Assembly (NCBI RefSeq): GCF_019263595.1
Contig: NZ_JADQDD010000016.1
Span: forward strand, 1 to 42,300
Source: Pseudonocardia sp. KRD291
GTDB taxonomy: Bacteria > Actinomycetota > Actinomycetes > Mycobacteriales > Pseudonocardiaceae
Length of the DNA stretch: 42,300 nucleotides
Direction of reading: 5' to 3'
Shown here: positions 36,170-42,300 of the stretch, piece by piece
Layout of the letters: every line of letters begins with the position of its first letter
Numbering within the stretch: position 1 is the stretch's first letter
Position numbers and translations under genes: made by a program
The notes under the pieces: model-generated
Databases searched by the model: none
What the model was told of the DNA's origin: nothing
What the model saw: only the letters and a program-made list of their open reading frames with translations

Positions 36170-37438
36170 GTGGTCGTGACCGCTACACCCGCTCCGCACA
36201 CGGTGACCGCCCGCGACGTCGACGAGGCCGCCGGCCGTCTGCGCACCGTGATCGGCCCGACGCCGCTGCAGCTCAACCCCCGGCTCTCCGACCGGCTGGG
36301 CGGGCAGGTCTGGGTCAAGCGCGAGGACCTGCAGCCGGTCCGCTCCTACAAGATCCGCGGGGCCTACAACCTGATCGCCCAGCTCGGCGACGCCGACCGC
36401 GCCGCCGGGGTGGTCTGCGCGAGCGCCGGCAACCACGCGCAGGGCGTCGCGTTCGCCTGCCAGCGCCTGGGTGTGCGCGGGCGGGTCTACCTGCCGGGCA
36501 CGACGCCGCGCCAGAAGCGTGACCGGGTGGCCCGCCTGGGTGGCGACGCCGTCGAGGTCCGGGTGGTCGGCAACACCTACGACGAGGCCGCCGCCGCGGC
36601 CCGCGAGCACGCCGCGTCCTCCGGCGCGACCCAGGTCCCGGCGTTCGACGACCCGCGCACCGTCGCCGGCCAGGGCACCATCGCCCGCGAGATCCTCTCC
36701 CAGCTGGCCGACCCGCCGGACGTGCTCGTCGTCCCGGTCGGCGGCGGAGGGCTGCTCGCCGGGGCGCTGACGTACTTCGGCGAGCACGCCCCGGGCGTCC
36801 GGGTGATCGGGGTGGAGCCGGCCGGCGCGGCGAGCATGGCCGCGGCGCTGGTCGCCGGGGAGCCGGTGGAGCTGGAGAAGCTGGACCCGTTCGTCGACGG
36901 CGCCGCGGTGCGCAAGGTCGGCCGGGCCACGTTCGACGTGGTGAACGGCTCCGGCATCGAGATCGTCTCGGTGCCCGAGGGCCGGATCTGCGTGGAGATG
37001 CTCGAGCTCTACCAGTCCGACGGGATCATCGCCGAGCCCGCGGGGGCCCTGTCCCCCGCGGCCGCGGACGCCCTCGACATCCCCCGCGACGCGACGACGG
37101 TATGCCTGCTCTCCGGCGGCAACAACGACGTCAGCCGATACGCCGACATCGTCGAGCGCGCCTTGGTGCACGAAGGCCGAAAGCACTACTTCCTGGTCGA
37201 GTTCCCCCAGGAGCCCGGTGCCCTGCGCCGCTTCCTCGACGACGTCCTCGGCCCGGACGACGACATCACGCTGTTCGAGTACGTCAAGCGCAGCAACCGC
37301 GAGACCGGCCCGGCCCTGGTCGGGGTGGAGCTCGGGTCGCCGGACGACCTCCCGGCCCTGCTCAAGCGCATGCACGAGGCCCCGCCGCACATCGAGCCCA
37401 TCCCCCCGGACAGCCCCCTGTTCGGCTTCCTGCTCTGA
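36170..37438 (+). CDS. ilvA: Threonine ammonia-lyase (threonine dehydratase)
   Basis: The PLP enzyme deaminates threonine to 2-oxobutanoate, the first step of isoleucine synthesis. The 422-residue protein has the PLP lysine K61 in RSYKIRGAYN, SAGNHAQGVAF, the phosphate-binding glycine loop VPVGGGGLL and a C-terminal ACT-like domain (about 330-422, HYFLVEFPQEPGALRRFL), fitting the single-domain allosteric form. The start is GTG at 36170 or at 36176; neither has a clear ribosome site or -10 box. A 14 bp bidirectional terminator follows. Confidence 0.95.
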   Translation: MVVTATPAPHTVTARDVDEAAGRLRTVIGPTPLQLNPRLSDRLGGQVWVKREDLQPVRSYKIRGAYNLIAQLGDADRAAGVVCASAGNHAQGVAFACQRLGVRGRVYLPGTTPRQKRDRVARLGGDAVEVRVVGNTYDEAAAAAREHAASSGATQVPAFDDPRTVAGQGTIAREILSQLADPPDVLVVPVGGGGLLAGALTYFGEHAPGVRVIGVEPAGAASMAAALVAGEPVELEKLDPFVDGAAVRKVGRATFDVVNGSGIEIVSVPEGRICVEMLELYQSDGIIAEPAGALSPAAADALDIPRDATTVCLLSGGNNDVSRYADIVERALVHEGRKHYFLVEFPQEPGALRRFLDDVLGPDDDITLFEYVKRSNRETGPALVGVELGSPDDLPALLKRMHEAPPHIEPIPPDSPLFGFLL

Positions 37439-37459
37439 GCCCGGGACACCCGGACGAAC

Positions 37460-37506
37460 GCGAGGGGGCCCTTGGGGGCGCATATCGTCCCGAAGGGCCC
37501 CCTCGC
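37460..37506. terminator. Bidirectional terminator between ilvA and fadE25
   Basis: Perfect 14-base arms GCGAGGGGGCCCTT (37460-37473) and AAGGGCCCCCTCGC (37493-37506) enclose a 19-base loop whose GGG and CCC may extend the stem. The flanking genes are convergent. Confidence 0.85.
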
Positions 37507-37542
37507 GGCGGCGGTGCGAGGCCGGGCGGGCCGGGCGGCGTG

Positions 37543-38697
37543 CTACTTCAGCAGGCTGCGGGCCATCACCATGCGCTGGATCTGGTTGGTGCCCTCGTAG
37601 ATCTGGGTGATCTTCGCGTCGCGCATCATCCGCTCGACCGGGAAGTCGCGGGTGTAGCCGGCGCCGCCGAGCAGCTGGACGGCGTCGGTGGTCACGCTCA
37701 TCGCGGTGTCCGAGGCGAGGCACTTCGCGGCAGAGGAGATGAAGCCCAGGTCCTTCTCACCACGCTCGGCGCGCGAGGTGGCGACGTAGACGAGCTGGCG
37801 CGCGGCCTCGACCTTCATCGCCATGTCGGCGAGCATGAACTGCAGGCCCTGGAACTCGGCGATCTTCTTGCCGAACTGCGAGCGCTCCTTGACGTAGTCG
37901 ATCGCCACGTCGAGGGCGCCCTGGGCGATGCCGACGGCCTGCGCGCCGATCGTCGGGCGGGTGTGGTCGAGCGTCGCGAGGGCGGTCTTGAAACCGGTGC
38001 CCTCGGCGCCGATGATGCGGTCCTCCGGGATGCGGCAGCCCTGGAAGTAGATCTCGCGGGTCGGCGAGCCGTGGATGCCGAGCTTGCGCTCCTTCGGCCC
38101 GACCTCGAAGCCCGGGTCGTCCTTGTGCACGACGAACGCCGAGATGCCGCTGGCCTTCTTCTCCGGGTCGGTCACGGCCATCACCGTGTACCAGTCCGAC
38201 TCGCCGGCGTTGGTGATCCAGCACTTGGTGCCGTCGAGGACCCACTCGTCGCCGTCGCGGCGGGCGCGGGTCTTCATCGAGGCGGCGTCCGAGCCCGCCT
38301 CCCGCTCCGAGAGCGCGTAGCTGATCATCGACTCGCCGGAGGCGATCGACGGGAACACCTGCTTCTTCAGCTCCGGGGAGGCCGAGAGCAGGATCGGGGT
38401 GAGCCCGAGGCCGTTGACGCCGGGGATCAGCGAGGACGACGCGCAGACGCGGGCGACCTCCTCGATCACGATGCAGCCGGCGAGCTCGTCGGCACCCTCG
38501 CCGCCGTACTCCTCCGGGATCGTGATGGCGTGGAAACCGGCCTTGACCAGGGCGGTGCGGGCCTCGACGGGGTAGCGGGCCTCCTCGTCGACCTCGGCCG
38601 CGTGCGGTGCGATGTCCTTCTCCGCCAGGTCACGCACGGCCTCGCGCAGGGCCTCGTGCTCGTCGCTGAGCCGGTAGCTGTCGAACTCGCTGTTCAT
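37543..38697 (-). CDS. fadE25: Acyl-CoA dehydrogenase (FadE25-like)
   Basis: The FAD enzyme oxidises acyl-CoA to enoyl-CoA. The 384-residue protein matches short-chain acyl-CoA dehydrogenases: AYALSEREAGSDA-type ISYALSEREAGSDAASM for FAD binding, KCWITNAGESDWY, and the catalytic Glu368 in QIYEGTNQIQRMVMAR. The position next to purE/purK equals Rv3274c (FadE25). ATG at 38697 follows AAGGAA; the longer frame to 38775 is rejected. A divergent TetR-type gene with a palindromic operator candidate between them probably controls it. Confidence 0.95.
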   Translation of the reverse strand: MNSEFDSYRLSDEHEALREAVRDLAEKDIAPHAAEVDEEARYPVEARTALVKAGFHAITIPEEYGGEGADELAGCIVIEEVARVCASSSLIPGVNGLGLTPILLSASPELKKQVFPSIASGESMISYALSEREAGSDAASMKTRARRDGDEWVLDGTKCWITNAGESDWYTVMAVTDPEKKASGISAFVVHKDDPGFEVGPKERKLGIHGSPTREIYFQGCRIPEDRIIGAEGTGFKTALATLDHTRPTIGAQAVGIAQGALDVAIDYVKERSQFGKKIAEFQGLQFMLADMAMKVEAARQLVYVATSRAERGEKDLGFISSAAKCLASDTAMSVTTDAVQLLGGAGYTRDFPVERMMRDAKITQIYEGTNQIQRMVMARSLLK

Positions 38698-38758
38698 CTG
38701 CCCTGTTCCTTCATCGGTGCTGACCTCGTGTAGTCCGTCTGCGTTCACCGTAACGGCA

Positions 38759-38799
38759 CTGCGTGCCACAAGCAAGACGACTTGCTACCCTGCGTGCCA
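38759..38799. promoter_or_regulatory. fadE25-tetR operator region with palindrome and direct repeat
   Basis: AGCAAG-ACGA-CTTGCT (38771-38786) is a palindrome with 6-base arms, flanked by the direct repeat CTGCGTGCCA at 38759-38768 and 38790-38799. The second repeat runs into the tetR start codon. This is a good TetR operator candidate that would control both genes. Confidence 0.55.
38786..38791 (+). promoter_or_regulatory. -10 box of a leaderless tetR transcript
   Basis: TACCCT ends 7 bases before the tetR ATG and overlaps the last base of the palindrome, so repressor binding would block it. Confidence 0.5.
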
Positions 38800-39509
38800 T
38801 GTCCGATGCGGCCGGTACGCGACGGGGACGGTCCGCCGAGGGCCGCGCCGAGGTGCGCCGTGAGCTCGTCGCGGCGGCGGCCGGGTTGTTCGCCGACCAC
38901 GGCTACGACGAGACGACGGTCGACGACATCGCGACCGCGGCCGGCGTCGGGCGCCGCACGTTCTTCCGCTACTTCCGCGGCAAGGAGGACGCGCTCTCCC
39001 CGGACCACGAGCTCGGCCTGGCCCGGATCGCCGAGGTGTTCGCCGGCGCGCACCCCACCGAGCCGCTGCTGCCGCTGGTGCTGCGCGCCGCGGAGACGGT
39101 GTTCGACCTCTACCTCGACGACGTCGAGGTCGCCCGGAGCCGGTTCCGGCTGGTCCGCGACGTCCCGGCGCTGCGCGACCGGGAGGCCGCGTCGGTGCAC
39201 CACTACCGGCGGCTGTTCACCCGGGAGCTGACGGCCCGCCTGGCCGGGGTGCCGGACGGGGAGCTGCGCGCCGCGGTCAGCGCCGCGGCGATCGTCGCCG
39301 CGCACAACCAGGCGCTGCGCCGCTGGCTGGCCGACGGCGGCCGGCTGGCCGACGTCGACGCCTGCCGGGGGCACTTCCGCCGGGTCGCGCCGATGCTGCC
39401 CCTCGAGCCCGACGACGCCGGGCTCGAGGACGTGACCCGACGGCTCGAGCGCGCGGCGAACGCCCTGGAGGGCCGGCAGGACGGCCGGTCGGAGCGACGG
39501 ACCGGCTGA
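38799..39509 (+). CDS. TetR family transcriptional regulator
   Basis: TetR proteins are dimeric repressors released by small ligands. The 236-residue protein has an N-terminal helix-turn-helix (RRELVAAAAGLFADHGYDET, then TVDDIATAAGVGRRTFFRYF) and a variable ligand domain. Ligand is unknown; the divergent acyl-CoA dehydrogenase suggests an acyl-CoA or fatty acid. ATG at 38799 is chosen from the -10 box 7 bases upstream; a longer frame opens at 38763. Confidence 0.92.
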   Translation: MSDAAGTRRGRSAEGRAEVRRELVAAAAGLFADHGYDETTVDDIATAAGVGRRTFFRYFRGKEDALSPDHELGLARIAEVFAGAHPTEPLLPLVLRAAETVFDLYLDDVEVARSRFRLVRDVPALRDREAASVHHYRRLFTRELTARLAGVPDGELRAAVSAAAIVAAHNQALRRWLADGGRLADVDACRGHFRRVAPMLPLEPDDAGLEDVTRRLERAANALEGRQDGRSERRTG

Positions 39510-39532
39510 GCGATCAACCGGGTCCGGACATG

Positions 39533-39597
39533 CGTGATCCCCGGGCCGCACCATCGGTGCGTCACCGAGCTGGACGGGCTCGGACCCGGGGATCACG
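39533..39597. repeat. Structured inverted repeat, three-way-junction shape
   Basis: An outer perfect 13 bp stem (39533-39545 with 39585-39597) encloses two hairpins, GCACC/GGTGC and CCGAGC/GCTCGG. CCGGGTCCG at 39519-39527 can instead pair with CGGACCCGG at 39581-39589, so two structures compete. It sits 24 bp after tetR and may end its transcript, be a dispersed palindromic element, or be a structured RNA. Confidence 0.7.
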
Positions 39598-39692
39598 GGT
39601 GACCGCCTGGAACTCACCGGCACCACACCGGTTTCCACGACCGTCGCCGGGGCTGCGCAGTACGTCGGCAGGGCCCCGGAGCAAACGTGGTG

Positions 39693-39731
39693 CTAGCGGA
39701 CAGCCACCTCACACGTCCTGCAGCTATTCAA
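39693..39731 (-). other. Possible 12-codon leader ORF with two cysteines
   Basis: On the minus strand TAGGCT (39768-39763) could be a -10 box, followed by the very strong Shine-Dalgarno-like AGGAGAGGAGGTGG (39752-39739). TTG at 39731, ten bases after AGGAGG, opens the frame LNSCRTCEVAVR and stops with TAG. A 7 bp hairpin follows. This is the layout of an attenuation leader, and cysteine-responsive leaders are known in actinobacteria, but no sulfur gene follows: tetR lies antisense downstream. Confidence 0.35.
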
Positions 39732-39846
39732 CGCGGGACCACCTCCTCTCCTGTGTACGGCCAGCCTACGACCGGATCCGGCGTGCGCGCCACGAGAAAT
39801 CCGGCGCCGATCGGAGATCACCGGAACGGCCGATCCGCTCACCGCG

Positions 39847-40359
39847 TCAGGCGCCGGAAGCCTTGTCGCGCAACGCCGCGTCCTTCTCCAGGACCGACCG
39901 TTCGAGCTCGGCCTGGAACGCCGTCATCCGTTCGCGCAGGGCCGGCTCGGTCGCGGCGAGGATCCGCACCGCCAGCAGACCGGCGTTGCGCGCGCCGCCG
40001 ACCGCGACCGTCGCCACCGGCACCCCGGCCGGCATCTGCACGATCGAGAGCAGCGAGTCCAGGCCGTCGAGGGTCTTCAGCGGGACCGGCACGCCGATCA
40101 CCGGCAGCGGCGTGGCCGCGGCGACCATGCCGGGCAGGTGCGCCGCCCCGCCTGCCCCGGCCACGATCACCGACAGGCCCCGGTCCACGGCCGTGCTCGC
40201 GTAGTCGAGCATCCGCTGCGGCGTGCGGTGCGCGGAGTAGACGCCCACCTCGTAGGCCACCCCGAACTCGTCCAGCGCCTCGGCGGCGGCACCCATCACC
40301 GGCCAGTCCGAGTCGCTGCCCATGATCACCCCGACCCGGGGTGCGCTCCGCTCAGCCAC
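39847..40359 (-). CDS. purE: N5-carboxyaminoimidazole ribonucleotide mutase
   Basis: PurE moves the carboxyl group of N5-CAIR to give CAIR in purine synthesis. The 170-residue protein has [14 protein letters not shown], the SAHRTP active-site loop ([11 protein letters not shown]) and [14 protein letters not shown], all standard for class I PurE. GTG at 40359 is chosen because AGGAGG lies about 6 bases upstream; the frame opens at 40383. It overlaps the purK stop by 8 bp and is coupled to it. Confidence 0.96.
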   Translation of the reverse strand: MAERSAPRVGVIMGSDSDWPVMGAAAEALDEFGVAYEVGVYSAHRTPQRMLDYASTAVDRGLSVIVAGAGGAAHLPGMVAAATPLPVIGVPVPLKTLDGLDSLLSIVQMPAGVPVATVAVGGARNAGLLAVRILAATEPALRERMTAFQAELERSVLEKDAALRDKASGA

Positions 40360-41644
40360 GGTCGGCCTCCTCGGGGTCTCCACCGGGCAGATCGCCGTCG
40401 TGCACCGACCAGCCGTCGGCCCAGGTCGCGGTGGCCAGCCAGGTCGCGGCCAGCTCCGCGCGGGTGCGCACGGTGGCGGGGTCGGTCCCCAGCACGGTCA
40501 CGTGCCCGATCTTGCGGGCCGGGCGCTCGCCCTTGTCGTAGAGGTGCACCCGGGCGTCCGGGAAGCGGGCGAAGCAGTGGTGCAGCCGCTCGTCCATCGA
40601 CATCGACGGCGCCGCCGCGGCCCCGAGCACGTTGGCCATCACCACGGCCGGGGCGGTCGGGGCGGTCGAGCCCAACGGGTAGTCCAGCACCGCGCGCAGG
40701 TGCTGCTCGAACTGCGAGGTCCGGGCGCCCTCGATCGTCCAGTGCCCGGAGTTGTGCGGGCGCATCGCCAGCTCGTTGACCGAGAGACCGCTGTCGGTCT
40801 CGAACAGCTCGACCGTCAGCAGCCCCGTCACGTCCAGCTCCCGGGCCACCCGCAGCGCCAGCGCCTGCGCCTGCAGTGCGGTGTCCTCGTCGAGCCCCGG
40901 CGCCGGGGCCAGGACGGTCGCGCACTGGCCCTCGACCTGCACCGTCTCGACCACCGGCCACACCGCAGCCTGCCCGAACGGCGAGCGGGCGACCTGCGCG
41001 GCCAGCTCGCGGCGCATCGGCACGGCCTGCTCGACCAGCAGCGGCGTGCCGGCCTCGACCAGCCGCGTCACCAGGTCCGGGTCCGGCTCGCGCAGGAACC
41101 AGACGCCGCGGCCGTCGTAGCCGCCGCGGGCGGCCTTGAGCACCACCGGCCAGCCCTGCTCGGCCGCGAACGCCTCGACGTCGGCCGGGTCCTGCACCGG
41201 TGCGAACGCCGGCACCGGCACCCCCATCGCGGCCAGGCGCCGTCGCATCACGAGCTTGTCCTGGGCGTGCTCGAGCGCCGACGGCGACGGCCGCAGCGGC
41301 ACCCCGGCCGCCTCGAGCGCGGCGAGCGCGGCCTGCGGGACGCCCTCGTGGTCGAACGTGACGGCCGAGCAGCCGCGGGCCAGCCGGCGCAGCGCGGCGA
41401 CGTCGTCGGGGTCCCCGGACACGACGTCCGGGGTGACCCGCGCGGCCGGGTCGCCCGGGCCCGCGGCCAGCACCCGCAACGTCTGCCCGAGCGCGACGGC
41501 CGCCTGGGCCGTCATCCGGGCCAGCTGCCCGCCGCCGACCATGCCGACGACCGGCATCGAGCCGGGATCGCGCACCGCTCCCGGTGCGCCGGGGGGCTCG
41601 GGAACGCCCTCGGGCGTCGGGCTGCTGCCACTCACGCTGCTCAC
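40352..41644 (-). CDS. purK: N5-carboxyaminoimidazole ribonucleotide synthase
   Basis: PurK makes N5-CAIR from AIR, bicarbonate and ATP. The 430-residue ATP-grasp protein has the start [12 protein letters not shown], the ATP-binding core [31 protein letters not shown] and [22 protein letters not shown] hexamer at 41654-41659 lies 9 bases before the GTG at 41644, so the transcript may be leaderless or nearly so; an internal Met at PGSMPVVG is the alternative start. The gene pair purK-purE equals Rv3276c-Rv3275c, with purK upstream. Confidence 0.96.
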   Translation of the reverse strand: MSSVSGSSPTPEGVPEPPGAPGAVRDPGSMPVVGMVGGGQLARMTAQAAVALGQTLRVLAAGPGDPAARVTPDVVSGDPDDVAALRRLARGCSAVTFDHEGVPQAALAALEAAGVPLRPSPSALEHAQDKLVMRRRLAAMGVPVPAFAPVQDPADVEAFAAEQGWPVVLKAARGGYDGRGVWFLREPDPDLVTRLVEAGTPLLVEQAVPMRRELAAQVARSPFGQAAVWPVVETVQVEGQCATVLAPAPGLDEDTALQAQALALRVARELDVTGLLTVELFETDSGLSVNELAMRPHNSGHWTIEGARTSQFEQHLRAVLDYPLGSTAPTAPAVVMANVLGAAAAPSMSMDERLHHCFARFPDARVHLYDKGERPARKIGHVTVLGTDPATVRTRAELAATWLATATWADGWSVHDGDLPGGDPEEADRG

Positions 41645-41653
41645 AAGACGGCC

Positions 41654-41659
41654 AGCCTA
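41654..41659 (-). promoter_or_regulatory. Candidate -10 box for purK
   Basis: TAGGCT within TAGGCTGGCCGT lies 9 bases before the purK GTG. The same 12 bases occur on the minus strand at 39768-39757 before the 12-codon ORF. Confidence 0.4.
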
Positions 41660-41745
41660 GTGCGCCGCGCCGAGCACGCTCTGCGCACCCGGCCGACCCC
41701 GGGTCGGGCGAGGTCGGCGCCCGGCGCTCTGGCACGATCGATCGG

Positions 41746-42261
41746 GTGACGGTGGTGGAGACGGCGCTCGCGCGCATCCCTCAGCCGTACCGCGACGTCG
41801 CGATCAAGCACCGCGAGCTCGTCAAGTTCCTGTTCGTCGGTGGCACCACGTGGATCATCGACACCGTCGTGTTCGTGCTGCTCAAGACGACCGTACTGGA
41901 CACCAAGCCGCTCACCGCGAAGATCATCGCGGTGCTGGTGGCGACCATGGTGTCCTATGTGCTCAACCGCGAGTGGTCGTTCCGGACCCGCGGTGGTCGC
42001 GAGCGCCATCACGAGGCGCTGCTGTTCTTCGTGATCAGCGGTCTCGGGGTGGCCGCCTACACCGCGCCGCTCGCCGCATCGCGCTACCTGTTCGATCTGC
42101 AGGAGCCGTTCGTCAGCCTGTTCACCCAGGAGGTCGCGGACTTCCTGTCCGGCCAGATCCTGGGCACGCTGGTCGGGATGGCGTTCCGCTGGTGGGCGTT
42201 CCGCCGCTACGTCTTCCCGGACCAGAACGTCCGCCGCCAGATCCCACCGCCACCGGACTGA
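41746..42261 (+). CDS. GtrA family membrane protein
   Basis: GtrA-like proteins are four-helix membrane proteins, thought to flip or carry polyprenyl-linked sugars in cell-wall glycan synthesis. The 171-residue protein has four hydrophobic segments, with the family hallmarks KFLFVGGTTWIIDTVVFVLL and VSYVLNREWSFR in the first half and ILGTLVGMAFRWWAFRRYVF near the end. GTG at 41746 has CACGAT 7 bases upstream and no ribosome site. The position beside purK matches Rv3277. The last 39 bases of the window (42262-42300) hold nothing recognisable. Confidence 0.93.
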   Translation: MTVVETALARIPQPYRDVAIKHRELVKFLFVGGTTWIIDTVVFVLLKTTVLDTKPLTAKIIAVLVATMVSYVLNREWSFRTRGGRERHHEALLFFVISGLGVAAYTAPLAASRYLFDLQEPFVSLFTQEVADFLSGQILGTLVGMAFRWWAFRRYVFPDQNVRRQIPPPPD

Positions 42262-42300
42262 CCCCCACCCCACCATCCGCGTTGTGGAGCCCTGACGCGA

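Larger units (their letters stand above)
39510..39846. other. 337 bp intergenic region between tetR and purE
   Basis: No protein gene of normal size is seen. It holds the structured inverted repeat at 39533-39597, a 7 bp stem CCGGGGC/GCCCCGG (39647-39653 with 39673-39679) and the possible leader ORF described separately. I see no tRNA or known RNA. Confidence 0.6.

Noticed and set aside
39739-39752. Plus-strand CCACCTCCTCTCCT resembling the 3' end of 16S rRNA
   Set aside because: Only about a dozen bases match and nothing else of 16S rRNA is present. It is better read on the minus strand as a Shine-Dalgarno sequence.

Overview
The window is a GC-rich (by eye above 70 percent) chromosomal segment of an actinobacterium, most likely of the family Pseudonocardiaceae (Pseudonocardia-like). 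The evidence is codon use, many GTG starts, a WhiB regulator, MtrA-MtrB-LpqB, two coenzyme F420 genes and an arabinogalactan-type rhamnosyltransferase. Gene order closely follows, from memory, the Mycobacterium tuberculosis Rv3240c (secA1) to Rv3277 (GtrA) block. It is an ordinary housekeeping region. I see no phage, transposon, CRISPR array, rRNA or tRNA.

Left part (1-13 kb): secA, a long hibernation factor hpf, comF, then lpqB-mtrB-mtrA-tmk on the minus strand form an export, envelope-stress and division cluster. A NUDIX gene, a decayed acyl-CoA synthetase remnant and a tandem DUF1330 gene follow. ahcY (S-adenosylhomocysteine hydrolase) lies behind a 398 bp leader. That leader carries what I read as an S-adenosylhomocysteine (SAH) riboswitch: an 8 bp closing helix, an internal hairpin and a perfect 6 bp pseudoknot. 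This is the most notable signal in the window.

Middle part (13-25 kb): a lone glmL (MutL) gene of the cobalamin-mutase reactivation type, a fatty acyl-CoA ligase, an amino-acid permease, ald with its divergent Lrp-type regulator, a CDF cation transporter, and the mannose-activation cluster manA, a SIS-domain gene, a Trm112-like gene and manB.

Right part (25-42 kb): DUF3499 and a zincin-like gene (divergent), whiB2 and an M50 protease (divergent), a second NUDIX gene, fbiB-fbiA for coenzyme F420, an AlkA-like glycosylase, manC and wbbL for GDP-mannose and cell-wall linker synthesis, an LCP ligase, a TIGR03089 protein, ilvA, fadE25 with a divergent TetR gene, a structured 337 bp gap, then purE-purK and a GtrA-like membrane protein. 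The mannose genes, wbbL and LCP together point to glycolipid and arabinogalactan assembly.

Regulation: about fourteen genes have a TANNNT-like hexamer 6 to 9 bases before the start codon and no Shine-Dalgarno sequence, which points to leaderless mRNAs and helps fix starts. Several convergent pairs are separated by strong bidirectional hairpin terminators. The gap at 39510-39846 holds a three-way-junction inverted repeat and a possible 12-codon, two-cysteine leader ORF that I cannot assign to any gene.
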